Below, piece after piece: positions 19,251 to 32,946 of a stretch of DNA of 64,000 bases (position 1 is the stretch's first letter; the number at the start of each line of letters is the position of its first letter). The position numbers were made by a program, and so were the translations under genes. Origin of the DNA: Citrus sinensis (lineage: Eukaryota; Streptophyta; Magnoliopsida; Sapindales; Rutaceae). Below the pieces are notes generated by a model, which was given only the letters and a program-made list of their open reading frames with translations, made no database searches and was not told the origin of the DNA. The stretch is from contig NC_068562.1 of assembly GCF_022201045.2 (NCBI RefSeq), positions 14,569,001 to 14,633,000 of the forward strand, in the 5' to 3' direction.

Positions 19251-22200
19251 ATGGGATTGGATGCGAGAACTTTTGCTTCATGTAACAATATACCTCAATA
19301 TAGAAAGGGAAATATTTCAATGAATGCTTATTCGCTGTCTTGTGAGATTTCGAGTGAGAATGGAGATTCCTTACCAGTTCTGTGTTCTCCTGATTATTAT
19401 ACGGAGCCTTTGTTGAACGATTTGGCTAAACGGGAAGTGATTGATCCGGGTTACTCTAGTCGGGTACCTGATTTCACAGTTGGAAGGTTGGGTTATGGAT
19501 ATGTTAAATTTCTTGGGAACACTGACGTCAGATGGCTAGATTTGGATCAAATTGTGAAGTTTGGTAGGCATGAGATAGTTGTTTATGAAGATGAAAGTTC
19601 CAAGCCTGAGGTTGGTCAGGGCCTTAACAAGGCAGCCGAAGTGACTTTGTTTCTACAAGGGAGATATTTGAGTTTAAAACTAAAAGAAGGGGATTCAGAT
19701 GATTTTGTTAAGAAAATGAAAGAGAGGACGGAGAGGCAAGGAGCTCGGTTTGTTTCTTTTGACCCTGTGAGTGGTGAATGGAAGTTCTTGGTTGTTCATT
19801 TCAGTAGATTTGGTTTGAGTGATGAGGAGGAGGATGATATAATGATGGATGATGCTACACCAGTTCAAAATTCTTTGGAGATGAATGGTGGAGAGGTATC
19901 TGACGTTGATGAAGAAACCCAAATGGATCTTAGTGGACCGGAGCTTTCTCATTCTCTTCCTGCACATCTTGGACTTGACCCTTTAAAGATGAAAGAAATG
20001 AGAATGGTGATGTTTCAGGAAGAGGAGGAGATTGATGATTTTAGTGGAACACCCTCATGGCAGCAATGGTCCCTTGGTAAAGAATATATAAGACCTCCTT
20101 TGCAGAATACTGCTCAGAGAATGAGCCAAAGGTCTAGTTCACCTCTTGCACGAAAAACTCCAGTAGGTTTGCTTGAGTACCACCCTGGTAATTCTGATTC
20201 AGACTCTCCTGGAATGATTCTGATGGCCCAACAGGATAAGGGCATGCCACTAAAGAAATTGAAATCAGATGGGTTTAAGCTGGACCTCAAGCATGAAACT
20301 CCAGTTACTGGAAGCCATTCTCACAATATAGTCGATGCAGGTTTGTTCATGGGTAGGGCGTTTCGTGTAGGGTGGGGACCAAATGGCATCCTTGTTCACA
20401 GTGGTGCACCAGTTGGTAGTAATTCTCGGGGGGTAATATCATCTGTAATCAATGTAGAAAAGGTTGCAATAGACAAAGTGGTCAGAGATGAAAATGATAA
20501 AGTGAGAAAGGAACTTGTTGATTTTTCCTTTGATGCTCCATTAAATCTTCATAAGGAGTTGAATCATGAAACAGAAGAAGTTGAAGTTGGGTCCTATAAG
20601 CTAAAGCTTCAAAAGGTTGTGTCAAATAGCTTAATGCTTTCAGAAATTTGTCGGAGCTATATAGACATTATTGAGGCACAGCTAGATGTGCCTGGGGTAT
20701 CTTCTTCTGCTCGTTTAGTTTTGATGCACCAAGTAATGGTCTGGGAATTGATAAAAGTACTCTTTTCTGAAAGGGAAAATGGTGGACAATTAAGATCTGA
20801 GGGCGATGACAATGAGGAAGAGATGATGCAGGATATAAAGGACGGTCCTCCTGAATTTGACCTGGAGGCACTTCCTCTTATTCGAAGAGCAGAGTTCAGT
20901 TGTTGGTTAAAAGAAAGTGTTTGCCACCGAGTTCAAGAGGATGTAAGCTCCTTGGATGAGTCCAATTATCTTAAACACATATTTTTACTCCTGACAGGTC
21001 GGCAGTTGGATTCATCTGTGGAACTGGCTGCTTCTAGAGGGGATGTGAGACTGGCTTGTTTGTTAAGTCAGGCTGGTGGATCCACGGTGAGTCGTTCTGA
21101 TATTGCACACCAGCTTGATCTTTGGAGAGTTAATGGACTGGACTTCAAGTTCATTGAGAAGGATAGGATTAGGCTTTATGAGCTGCTTGCCGGCCATATT
21201 CATAGCTCGTTAAATGATGTAACCATTGACTGGAAGAGGTTCCTGGGATTGTTGATGTGGTATCAACTACCACCTGAAACTTCATTGGCCATTGTTTTTC
21301 AAACTTATCAACACCTTCTTGAGGATGGAAAGGCTCCATTGCCGGTTCCAATTTATGTAGACGAAGGACCAATTGATGAGCCTATTGATTGGAGTGGAAA
21401 TGAACGTTATGACCTCTCGTATTATCTTATGCTCCTTCATGCCAGTGGAGAGAGTAAATTTGGCTCTCTAAAAACCATGTTTAATGCCCTCTCTTCAACA
21501 TATGATCCACTTGACTACCATATGATCTGGCATCAACGTGAAGTGTTAGCAGCTGTGGGTGTTATCAGTTCTAATGATCTTCAAATACTTGACATGGGAC
21601 TTGTCTCTCAGCTTCTATGTCAAGGGAAGTGTCATTGGGCCATCTATGTGGTCCTTCACATGCCCCGCTGTGATGATTATCCATATCTGCAGGCTACCCT
21701 TATACGGGAAATCTTGTTCCAATATTGTGAATCTTGGAGTTCAGAAGAATCACAACGTCAATTTATTGAGGCCTTGGGCGTTCCATCGGAGTGGTTGCAT
21801 GAAGCAATGGTTTGTCAACAAATTTTTCATATTTGCATCTTTGAACTTTTTTTTTCCCCTTCCTCTGGGCCATACATATATCAAATCTTTTCATTTTTCT
21901 TTCAGCTGCTGAGATATTTCTTCCTGAATGCAGGCAGTTTACTACAATTACTATGGGGAACTCTCAAAGGCCCTTGAACACTTCCTTGAATGTGCAAATT
22001 GGCAAAAAGCTCACTCCATTTTTGTAACTTCAGTGGCTCATACATTATTTTTGTCAGGTAAATGTTCAACATTAGATCATCTATCATCTTTGGTCTTGGA
22101 ATTTGGTATTTGCTATTCTTAGGATCGAATTATTGTCTAGTTTCAAAACATTCCTACGTAAGATATCAAAATTTGTTGTATATTTGGTTTAGATAGTCAT

Positions 22201-24310
22201 TTATAAACATTATTACATTGCTTGTTGACGATTCTTAAATTGATTGTAATTGGAGAAACTTGGAAGGATTAGTGAATTTCTATTTAGTTTAGGTAGCACT
22301 AGGATATTAATTGGGAAATCAATGTTCAATCTTTCATTTCTCATTTACCTAACCTTCTTGATACCTCGCCCGCTTCTTATTTCCAATTTTTAGTTGAACA
22401 TGAACTGACTTCTGATGCTGGATTGATCGTGTTGATATTGTTTTTATCTTGACTCAGAGGATCCAATCAGATCCTTCTTCATTGGTTTTGTTCCACAAAT
22501 GCTATAGCTTTCATGAAAACTAAGGAAGCTTTTGCTTTCATGAATTTTAAGGTGTAGGAACCCTTTCCATAACTTAGTATACATGTACTGGAGTGCATAT
22601 GTTCCCTTATGAACGTGAATTTAATAATTGTGAAATACATGGTTGGAGTTCAAATTCTTAAATTGATGTATGCATATTAGAAATGTTCTATTCAAACGAC
22701 AACTAAGGCTTTTATTTGAAATTGGATTCTCGATTTAAAATCCAGCATGTAGACTGCATACTGCTGTTGATGGGCATGTTATGACTTATTTTAGGCATTT
22801 CCTGCTTGATTTCACAACTTTTCAAACCACAGGCAACTTAGTATTAATGCCAGAATCTCATGTTTGTGCATTTAATTGGATTCTTTGCATGCTGATAATC
22901 TATTCTTTTCTTATGGGTGAAAAAAAAGATATCCGACTTTTAAGCTCTAATTGAGTTTTCTTTACCAAGCAACCCATAATTAGGGATTGAAATCCTTTCT
23001 TCAGATATTGTTCTTTTGACTACTTTGCATACGGATACTGTTGATTTTGTTAATACTTTTTCACAGGGAATGAATGGGTGAATGCTTTATACAATCCTAT
23101 AATCACAATCCCATAATCATTTTCTTCACTCTGACAATTTTATTCATGTTCTTTTCTTCATATTAATGTAGCCAATCACTCAGATGTGTGGACACTCGCA
23201 ACTTCCATGGAGAGCCACAAGTCAGAAATTGAGAATTGGGACCTGGGAGCTGGAATGTACATTGTGTTTTATTTAATAAGAAGTTCATTGCAGGAAGAGA
23301 ACAATACTATGAGTGATCTGGTGAGAATCAAGAAAACTCAGCATTGTGAGATTTAAACTAGTCATTTCTCAATATATTTGGTTGACAGCTTGGGGCTCTT
23401 CTGTTTTATGGCGCTATCATTGTAGAATTTGATCTGCATCTGGTTTTGTAGAACTCAAGCCAATCCCAACTAGAACAGCTGGCAGCCGCTTGGCCTGGCT
23501 TTCTGAAGTTGGACTGGTGTCTTGTTGAGTATTAGTATATGCATAGTGATCAGATCTATAATTTGCCCATGAAACTTTATTTCCTTTTCTCTTTGTTGGA
23601 CTAGCATTTCAAATCTCTCAAACGAAGCAAAAAATGCCAGCACACTGTTTTCCCATTGCTGGGGTGTAACAATATGAATAGACCTGGACTTTATGAGTAT
23701 TCAAAGATATGACACTGCAGAATTCTCAGGCTCTGGATTCATGTCTCTAGGATGCCCAATGTTGATTGAAGTCATTGGTTGTCATTTCTTTATCTATGAA
23801 GACTCAAAAGAAATTATTTGCCTTTGCAGAATTCTCTTGAGAGCAAAAATGCTGCTTGTAAGGAATTCCTTGTTTGTTTGAAGGAGTCATTGGCAGTTTG
23901 GGGCGCTAGATTACCCACTGAGGCCAGGTATTCTCGATGATCCTCTAGTTAAGTAGTGTTTTTTTTTTTTCCCTTCCCTGATAAGTGCATATGTATATTT
24001 TACATCCATTTATAAAAAATTCTTGTTCACAAGCTGAATCATGTAGGATTATTTGCGTGTATTTATGTACATCTAAGCCAATAAGTTGACACAGTTTACA
24101 AATTTGCATTGCAGAGTAGCATATTCAAAGATGGCAGAGGAGATATGCGACTTGCTTCTATCTGATATTAGCCAGGGTCCAACCCGTGATGCTCAGCTAA
24201 GCTGCTTCGATACAGTCTTTAGTGCTCCGATACCAGAAGACTTCCGCTCAAATCATTTGCAGGATGCAGTATCTCTTTTTACATGTTATCTGTCCGAGAT
24301 AGCTTCTTAG
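19251..24310 (+). CDS. NUP96: Nuclear pore complex protein NUP96 (MOS3/SAR3 type), about 1041 aa
   Basis: Five coding exons: 19251-21809, 21934-22057, 23172-23320, 23830-23927, 24115-24310, totalling 3126 nt. The first in-frame ATG after the leader-intron acceptor is 19251. Residues about 48-185 form a Nup98-type autopeptidase (S59) domain: PDYYTEPLLNDLA, VGRLGYGYVKFLG and the cleavage triplet His183-Phe184-Ser185 (VVHFSRFGL). An acidic linker follows, then the alpha-helical Nup96 scaffold (LARKTPVGLLEYHPGNSDSD and on) to the C-terminal helices (SKMAEEICDLLLSDI). The protein belongs to the Nup107-160 (Y) complex of the nuclear pore; the Arabidopsis orthologue is needed for mRNA export, auxin response and resistance signalling. 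In animals NUP98 and NUP96 are made as one precursor; plants encode them separately, yet this protein keeps the cleavage domain. Length agrees with the plant family (about 1040). Confidence 0.92.
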
Positions 24311-25354
24311 TTTTTTACACACCATCCCTGTTGATTATGATTTTGGCATGGTCAGAACTCAGATGTGTGCTATGACAGTTTTGAGAATTTTGTTGTAAAG
24401 TTTGTTTGCGTCGCCGTTTGCAATTTTGCATGCTTAAATTCGATCAAATGGATATAAGGAGCTCTTTGTACCAGAGGTCCAGAGCAAAGGGGAAAGAAAA
24501 ATGCTTATTCTTACATTTTATGGTGCCTCTTATTCTCTCAAATCTGTGGATTAGCATCGACATCGAAGACATGCAAGTAAATTTGGTATTAAGAAAAGGG
24601 AGAAATTTGAATTTATTTTAATTTATTTTAATTTACTGATTATTCCCCCAAAGCTGTTAAAACGTTAATTTACTCCCATTTATTGTTATAAAGACGCGTG
24701 CTTGGGGGTGCGCGTGCGTTGATGAAATATTTTTGATGATAATTGATAAATATCACTTGTCAAGAATATTCTTGAATAGTGGTCTGTCTGTTGATGATAA
24801 ATATCACTCGTCAAAAATATATTTCAATATTGGTGTTAATGCGTTGTTTCTTTAAATTTACAACTACATACAAGTAGATGGATACTACATACAAGTAGAT
24901 GGATACTCCGTAAATATTGTTTGTCAAAAGTACGTTTGGGATTGATCGGTTTATTGCTTTTAATTTAGGGTAAATATTTACCGACCATTTATTTTTTTTT
25001 TTAAATACATAATTCTTAATTTTTTTTATTAAACTTTACTTAGAGTTATATTATTTTATACTTGTCCATTTTCGTCTTTAAATTATTAAGGAAATTAACG
25101 GAATATTATATAAATAACTTTTTATAATTCTCAACTAAGCAAAATTCATTCATTGATGATAGAATTGTAAATTCTTGTATAAAATGATAAAATATAGATT
25201 AATTGATTGAAAAAAATATATAAAATAATAAAAACAAATTATATGAATTAAAGAGATATTTAATCAACCAATTAGACTACATCAATCAGTTTTTTCAAAA
25301 TAAAATTATACAAGAATATATAATTGTATTGTTACTCTTAATAATCATTAGCTC
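24311..25354. other. NUP96 3' region and intergenic DNA
   Basis: The first few hundred bases are the probable 3' untranslated region of NUP96. The rest is AT-rich with a short direct repeat (ACATACAAGTAGATGGATACT twice near 24867-24907). No gene seen. Confidence 0.4.
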
Positions 25355-25363
25355 ATACTTCAA

Positions 25364-26170
25364 GGAAATTTACGAAAATAATCATAAAACTTTTGTTATT
25401 TTCATAATTAACCCTCTCAATTTTTTTCTATCAACATTAGCCAAACACACGCTTTTCTCTCCAAATTACCCTTCTTTACAAACCAAAAGCAACTTTCTTT
25501 TTCCCATTTCGTCAAATCAAAGGCAGCTTTCCACTTTTGAATCATCAACCAACAGCGGCGACAAAAGGCAACGATAAAAGTGAAATCCAATCATAATCTA
25601 TCCGAATCCAACACTAATAGGCATCACATAGTGGTATAAGTTATTTTCTGAACTTACTCAAGAGTTTCAGTGAACTGCCAGTCGTGGGTGAATCTGGCGA
25701 CAGGCTGCCTGTCGCACAAAGCTTCACGCGACAAGGAACCTGTCGCACCAAAAATTGGTGCGACAGGCACCTGTTGCACCAAGTTTCGTGCGACAGGTAG
25801 CCTATCGCCAGATTCACCCACGACTTGCAGTTCACTGAAACTCTCAAGCAAGTTCAGAAAATAACTCATACCACTATATATTAATGAAAATAAATAAAAT
25901 AACTAACATAGGTTTTGTTGAAGACTGTAGATGGTAGATCGGACGCCGATGAGGGATGAAGCCGCCGCCGACGAGGGCTGATGTTACCGCCGATGATGGG
26001 AGTTTGTTCGGTTTGGGAGAGATGGGTGAAAGAGAGTGTTGGGGGAGAGATGAGAGAGAGGGGTATTTTAGTCTCAAAGGTTTTCTTATGGCTAATGTTG
26101 ATAGAAATTTATTTGGGGGGTTAAGATGGAAAAAGTCAAAATTTTTATAGTTATTGGTGTAAATTTTCCC
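25364..26170. mobile_element. Mutator-like foldback transposon (non-autonomous, about 807 bp)
   Basis: The left end GGAAATTTAC and the inverted right end GGGAAAATTTAC begin long imperfect inverted arms; for example CTATCAACATTAGCCA occurs near 25427 and, inverted, near 26105. Flanks ATACTTCAA (25355-25363) and ATACTTCAT (26171-26179) agree at 8 of 9 bases, the target-duplication size of Mutator-like elements. No transposase is present. The centre holds a separate, much more similar 250-bp palindrome (25628-25877). Confidence 0.75.
25628..25877. repeat. Near-perfect 250-bp palindrome rich in CTGTCGCAC/GTGCGACAG
   Basis: Starting ATAGTGGTAT and ending ATACCACTAT, the two roughly 120-bp arms differ at only a handful of positions over the outer 86 bases. 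They meet at CTGTCGCACCAA-AAA-TTGGTGCGACAG with almost no loop. It can form one long hairpin. It may be a nested insertion, or the inner part of the foldback transposon kept similar by conversion. Confidence 0.8.
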
Positions 26171-26856
26171 ATACTTCATTCTTTTATTTTATTTTTTTCC
26201 GGTGAATGAATGAATAAATAATAATAAAAATAAAAAGGTAGAAGATAATTTAAAAAAAAAGAATAAAAAAAGAAAACATCGTATTAGAGAAGCCTCCACA
26301 CGTGAAAACCCATTACATTTCCACAGCGAAGATTTCCGTCGTATTAAGGAAAGGACAACTGTAGCCACGACACCAAATTACATCCAACCAATCAAATCTC
26401 TCCGTTAACGCAACTCACACACACACTCACTTGACTTCCCTCACTCTTTCGGAATCTAAAATCTATGCTCACAAATAAACAGACAATTAAATTAAAATAA
26501 AACAAATCTCTCTCTAGAAATTGGCGCTCCGTCAGCCAGAGACAACCAGACAGCCAGCCAGCAAGCAAAAAATCAAAAAAGCAAAAGCAACAGAGAGCGT
26601 GATCATCATCGTCGTCGTCGAATCATATCATAAGCTTTTAAATTAAAAGAGCGACGAAGCTTCTTCGTTCGCTCTCCCATCCGACGTTCGTATTTTTTCA
26701 AATTGTAATAATAAAAAATCCACTCAATTCATCTATATTTTTATATTTATCCTTTGCTTTACTTTTTTTTTGTTTGAAAATCTACAATTAATTGAATAAT
26801 AAAAAAATGAAAATGAGTGTACTAGTAATTGAATCTGAATTTTGGATGTTTTGTTG
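26171..26856 (+). promoter_or_regulatory. Upstream region and probable 5' leader of the DCN1-like gene
   Basis: Contains an ACACACAC tract, TCTCTC-rich leader-like sequence (about 26500-26530) and an AT-rich stretch just before the ATG. A precise start site cannot be seen. Confidence 0.35.
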
Positions 26857-29800
26857 ATGAAGATGCGTCGTTCTGTATCGAGAAAAACGGGTCAAACTAA
26901 TTCAACCGACGCCACGGATCTCTTTCGCTCCGGTACCGTTCCTCTCCCTCCTCCTCATTTTCCTTTCATTTTTTATTTTAATTTATTATGCTTCAATTAT
27001 GATATGAATAATCAATCGATCGATCGGTCAAATCTCGTTCCTTTTTTTTTTTCCTGATTTTATCTAATTAATGTTTGTTTTATTTTAGTTGCCAAACAGT
27101 CGAAGATGTATGAGCTACCGTGCGAAACCGATTAAGGATATATGATGATTTTATTTTGAATTATTTTTAGCTCTTATCATAAAATTCTCTAAGCAAAACA
27201 GCTTAATTGAAATTCTGGCTTGTGGAAGATTAGATGCTTTCCTTTTCTAATTAGCCGTGTGTTAAGTATTTACTTGAGTAATAAATACTACATGTATGTA
27301 ATCTATCTGGAGGAACTCATTCATTTAAACTGACGTGGTATGATATGAATAAATGATGGGAATTAAATTTTCTGTTCTCATTTAATTGCTTAGTTTTTTT
27401 TTTTAACTATACCAAATTTCCAATCATATGATGCCATGTCAGTTTAGCATATACTTCGGAATTGTATTGATTGCTTGTATGTGTAATATTTATTATTTGT
27501 TTTATTTAGTAAGGTTTTGTAGAATTTCTGCCAAATGGTTACATTTCTGTTGAATTTCGTTGCTTCAGCCTCAAGTAAAGCATCTTCGAAAGAGATGGAA
27601 CGAATCGATAACCTGTTTTATTCGTATGCGAATAAGTCTTCTGGCATGATTGAGTAAGCTTGCTTTATTTAGTAAAATTCAGTTTGTGAATCCGGTACTT
27701 GATTTATAAGTTTTTACAATTCTATTATTATTGTAGATTTAATATAAATTGCGTGATCGGAGTTGACTGAATGTAAGATGTTATTTGATCATGAATTGCA
27801 CTATTTTGGCTTAAGTGATTTTAAGGTTGAAAATGGGACCAGCTGAAAGGGGCTTGTTTTTCCATAGCTTTTGTCTGTTTAAAAACTATGGAATTTTTGT
27901 ATTGGTTTCTTTCCTCAGCTTTGGTTTCTGTCCGTAGGTATGCATTCTAGCTTCAGAAAAAAGTTTGTGTTTTGAATTGTAAGCAATCAACTGAGATGAA
28001 TTTAAGCTATCTTCATGGAAAGATGGATAAAGTCTGTCCCTTTGAAGTTTGGAGAAAATATGGGGTGTTTGCAGCCGTGATGGATCTATAGGAATGGTTA
28101 CTTTAAAAAAAAATAAAAATAAAAATAAAGGAAGAGTACCACTGTTTTACTGTAACTTAGACATGTCTAACTGATGCATTTGTTATTACGTTTCAGTCAC
28201 TGAAGCAGAATACGTATTAAAGTCACGGTGATTTGTGTGATTCAAAGTGTGCCAAATTTTCTTTCTTTGAAGTAAATTAAGGAAGGATTTTTATGTAATT
28301 TCTGATATTATAATATATTATTTGAACAGCCCAGAAGGAATTGAAAGTCTGTGTTCAGATATCGAAGTCAGTCATACTGATGTTCGGATCTTGATGCTTG
28401 CTTGGTAAGTCACGTATATAGGCATTTGATATCTCTCTTTTTAGTTTTGACCATCAAGCTTATATATTAAAACTGATGGACTAAATATATCAGGAAAATG
28501 AAAGCGGAAAAGCAAGGGTATTTTACTCTGGTAAGGAAAAATGAACTCGACTTCTGTAATCTTGTTTGCTATTTCTTCTTTCTATTTTTGTTAATTAAAC
28601 TTGTATTATTATATGACTTGCATGCTTGTTTTATACAATATTACAAACAAATCATTCCTTGTGACTGTTTTCGGATGAAAAATCAGTGTCCATGCTTAGC
28701 ATCGTCTTGGGATTTTAGTCATGTTTATGAGTTCTGTCAAGCTTGGCCACCACCCCTAGGCTTATGAACACCTTGAAAATTGCAAGTAATGTGAAGAAAG
28801 AATATTGGACCTGCAGTTTCAACTGTATGGCAGTGCCGTAGGCATGTCGACTGAATAAAGAGGAATTTCCTCATCTATTTGAAGTTATCAATATTCTTAA
28901 TTTGATGCTGGGTCAATTGGAAATATTAACATAGTGGAGGATGAACATCTTATTTCTGGAGATGATGTCACAGGATTTTACCAACAAAAGGATATCTTTA
29001 GAAAGTATAGAATTCCGAGATTTAGATCTCTGATCCATTTTTCCCCCCTCTTGGTGCATGTTTCTGTGTCAGGGCCGGTACAAGTTCATTAAAATTATAT
29101 TGATTTATTGTTGGCTGAAACTGAGAAACTTGTTTTGTGCTATATTAAAGAGTGTGATTTCTGGTTTGGTCCTACAGAGTGCCTAGTGCAATCCTAACAT
29201 TAGCCTTTTGCATGATGACTGTTTTCAAAATGAACCCATTTATTTTGCACTTAATTGTCAAAGATATACATGTTAATTCAATTGGTGATCTTATTGCGTT
29301 CTTCTTTTACTTTCAATCTGTTTGCTGTGTTTGCTTGTCCATGGCTTGTTGTACTTATGCAATGTCCACATCCTTATTTGTGCTTCGTAGCTCAATTTCA
29401 GTTGTTCTACACAATCTGTGAATAAGTTTTTGAATAATTTGAAAAATATATAGCCTTTCGTCAGCACTAGTTTTTCTCTTCTTTGATATTTATTCTGCCT
29501 GAGGGTGGTATACTTTTCTGAATCACATAGAAAGAGAGATACCTATCAAACCTTGATACTTGTCTTCCACCTATCCTTCATTCTTCCTCATTGAGCATGT
29601 CCCAACCACTGGGCATTATACTGCATAATTAGTAAATTATTGATTCGTCAGAGATCTCTCCTTTTTTCACCCAATCTGTCATGCATCCTCATATGTTTTC
29701 TTGGTATTGCCTAATCTGTTAGAATGACATTACAACATTACTTGCTACAGGAGGAATGGCGGAGAGGCCTAAAAGCATTGAGGGCTGACACTGTAAATAA

Positions 29801-31481
29801 ATTAAAGAAGGCCCTTCCTGATCTGGAGAAAGAGGTAGAGTATCCTTACAACCTTCCTCTTGAAAACTGGCTAATTTGATAGGCTTATAACGTGTAAGAT
29901 GCTTAATTGTGTTGTATAATTGTTGTAGCATGCTGATTTTTTATTTTTTATTTTTGGGTGGTCTTTGAAGGTGAAGAGGCCAACAAACTTTCAAGATTTC
30001 TATGCTTTTGCATTCCGGTATTGCTTAACAGGTATCATGAGATCATTGCTATATGGAATTGGAATTGATAAATTACTTGTTTTTGTGTTATTATTTATGC
30101 TCATTTTTTTCTTTTCTGATATTTTCTCTTAGAGGAGAAACAAAAGAGTGTAGACATAGAGAGTGTCTGCGAATTACTGGGTCTTGTATTAGGATCCCAA
30201 TACCGTGCCCAGGTTGACTATTTGATTGAGTATCTAAAGGTGAGTGGCTATATTGATCATGTCTTCAGAAATTGCAATTGAATATCTTGCTGGCTTCTTG
30301 TGTGAGTTCATATACCTACATTCCCTTATGATTTTTCGAAGGTTGTTCTGATTTCATTCTTAACCGCTAGCATACTTCGTTGTTTATGAGTTCCATTTCT
30401 CTCCTGTCCATTAGCTTACTTGTTGCACTGTTTTACTGATGAACTCTGCCTTATTTTCTGAAAAAAGTGGGGCTAATTTGATAAATGAAAAATGTTTTCT
30501 AACTTGTCCAAAAGATATCAGATTGTCTGATTCTTTACTGCAGTCTGATGCAATCTGGACAGCTTGATAAACATAAGGCGAACTAATTCATTTGTAATAC
30601 TAATTTCTTAATGTGTGCGTGCATGTATAGTGAATACTTCTCACACGGTGGTTGTGCTCTTTATCCAGATTCAATCTGATTATAAGGTAATTAACATGGA
30701 TCAGTGGATGGGGTTTTACCGGTTCTGCAATGAGGTATTTTCATTGTCTACCACTAGTTTTTAATTTATTGATAGTGTTCACCATGGTAGCTGTATTCTC
30801 ACGAACTAATAGGTTGGAATGATGCATTACAGAACTGCTATAGTTGATAAAATATCTTTATTTCATAAGACATACACAATTACATATGCATGCTGCACTC
30901 CTAAATAAGAAAATGTTTGTTGTCTGCTCACTTAGGAGTTAGGCCCTAAGAAAATATCCTCATCTTTACGAGTAACCTATAACCAACCTAGTGAAGGGGA
31001 AACTGGATATATCTAATGGGAGGCAATCTGTCTCATTTTCTATGGCCGTTTTTAATACCATGGATCTATGATAACAAATGGGGGCCTCACCAATTGGAGG
31101 GTGGTTTATGATGGGTTAGGTATAGAAGCCGGTTTTGGTTTCTTTTCCTACAGTGAGGACATAGATCTGACTTGAAAGCCATAGCTACTTTCTACGTTTC
31201 TTAGCTTTAGGGACAAAAAACAGATGATGTATCGCGAGCATGATTATATTGGATCTTGTGTTGCATGTTTCTTGCTCCTTTGCATTTCGTTTTGCATAAA
31301 GACCTTGCCTTCAGCTTTTTTTCTATTAAACAGCATGTTTATTGTACACTGATTCTTATGATGAATTTTTTGACTCCTTTGACAGATAAGCTTCCCGGAC
31401 TTCAATAATTACGATCCAAATCTTGCTTGGCCCTTGGTCCTGGACAATTTTGTAGAATGGATGAAAGCGAAGCAGACATAA
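26857..31481 (+). CDS. DCN1-like protein (defective in cullin neddylation), 228 aa
   Basis: Nine exons: 26857-26932, 27569-27653, 28330-28404, 28494-28530, 29751-29834, 29971-30031, 30133-30239, 30669-30734, 31386-31481; 687 nt. The start may be 26857 or the second ATG at 26863. After a short basic tail (MKMRRSVSRKTG) the protein is one potentiating-neddylation (PONY) domain: ERIDNLFYSYAN, the EF-hand-like SHTDVRILMLAWKM, NFQDFYAFAFRYCL, and the cullin-binding end (DQWMGFYRFCNE; NYDPNLAWPLVLDNFVEWM). There is no UBA domain. DCN1 proteins act as co-E3 factors that bring UBC12-NEDD8 to cullins, activating SCF-type ubiquitin ligases. Size and layout resemble human DCNL4/5 and the plant AAR3-related group; the exact paralogue is uncertain. 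Confidence 0.9.
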
Positions 31482-32946
31482 ACTCTGGTTCTTTTAACCG
31501 ACCTGATTCCCAGCTGTAAACTGCCATTTTTACATAAGTAGGTGAATATATGTTCAAAATTAACGTACTTGCTTTAGGAGTTGTCTTACACCTTACAGAA
31601 GTGCAAGTGCTTCATTCTTTAATTATTTTTATTGTAATTGATCTGTTTTACAGGACTATTGAAAGTACACAAACCAACCCTGCTCGAGCATATTTTTCTT
31701 TTTCCAATTCAAATTTTGTATTTATCAACTCTCCGAGCGCAAAGCACATCCTCAAATGCATCAGCCTCTAAATTATATGATGAGCATATGCCTTGTAACA
31801 GTCTCGATGCTTTTTTCCCCTGTTGCCCTTGCTTCTTTAATCATCAATGCTGTGAAATACTTTTGACCATATAATTGCAGTGGTGATTAATGTTTGTTAA
31901 ATAAACTGCGGATCATCTTTTTAGATGATTGAAATTACTAGACCGTTGGTTGGTTGGTGAACCCCCCCCCAAAAAAAAATCCCCCTCTATTTTGTTCTAT
32001 TTTATTTAATATTAATTATTTCATACCATAAATTTTAGATTCTCTGCACCTAGGAGGTCTAAATGAAGATAATAACATCATTGTGCGGATTGTATGCCTT
32101 ATTAAGAACATTTCATTTGGACTGAAATATGCAGTGGTATGCAGTTGTTCCTGATTATGAGAGTACATCTTGACATAAAGTTTAGATGTGGGTCACTTAG
32201 ATTGAATTTGTCCTCGTGGCATTTTCCCCATTCATCATCTGTTCCTTTCTCCAAGTTTAGATATGTTTGCTACGTACATGTACATGCATAAATATTCGCG
32301 TTGAAAATGTGATTTCCAATAAGCAACTTTTTCAAAATAAATATAAAATGCCACTTACAAAAGATCAAAGAAAGTGAAGTTTGGAGCCGAAAGAAGATTT
32401 CATGTCACAAAAGTGACAGCCCTCGATTGAAAGCTGCGGCTTATCCCATTTTTACGTAAGCTAAGGAAAAGCATTACGTAAAGGCGAGAGGTTAAAGAAT
32501 GAAGAGAGTGGGTTTGTCTCGGAAAATTCCGCAAGAAGATTGTTAAAGCCAAGAGAAAAGTTAAAGAGAGCTGTATCACTTCGCTCTTGGGGACTTTATA
32601 TCAACTTCAATCTTTTCACTGAATGCGATTGTTATAGTGTTCGCGTACTATTCACGTTGCAGTTATGCTTAATTTTATCGTTAGAGACAAAGCAAAATTT
32701 GCCAAAAAAATGGGGTTGAATGGATAATATTGCAGACGCACAACACCACCGCCAAAAAAGAAAGAGCACAAACATGTACAATCTTTGCAGCATGCCTGCA
32801 AGGTTTCTGAACAAAATGTTAGTCTCAAAAGGGGGAAAAAAATCGCAAGAAAGAATGAAAATAATATAAAACTTTTTGCATTGCCAACTTCCATTAAGCA
32901 ACTTCAAAAAATGGGGATAAGGGACATTGTAAGAACAGTTTGATCA
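31482..32946. other. 3' regions of two convergent genes and intergenic DNA
   Basis: The DCN1-like gene (plus) and the deSI-like gene (minus) converge here. A C9A9 homopolymer junction lies at about 31963-31979. Overlapping minus frames near 32632-32907 have no domain. Confidence 0.4.

Noticed and set aside
21559..21912. 117-codon plus frame overlapping NUP96
   Set aside because: Out-of-frame shadow of the large NUP96 exon.
23452..23535. Possible extra NUP96 exon (acceptor AG at 23451, reading NSSQSQLEQLAAAW)
   Set aside because: The frame ends in TAG without a usable donor, while joining 23320 directly to 23830 keeps frame and gives the expected family sequence.
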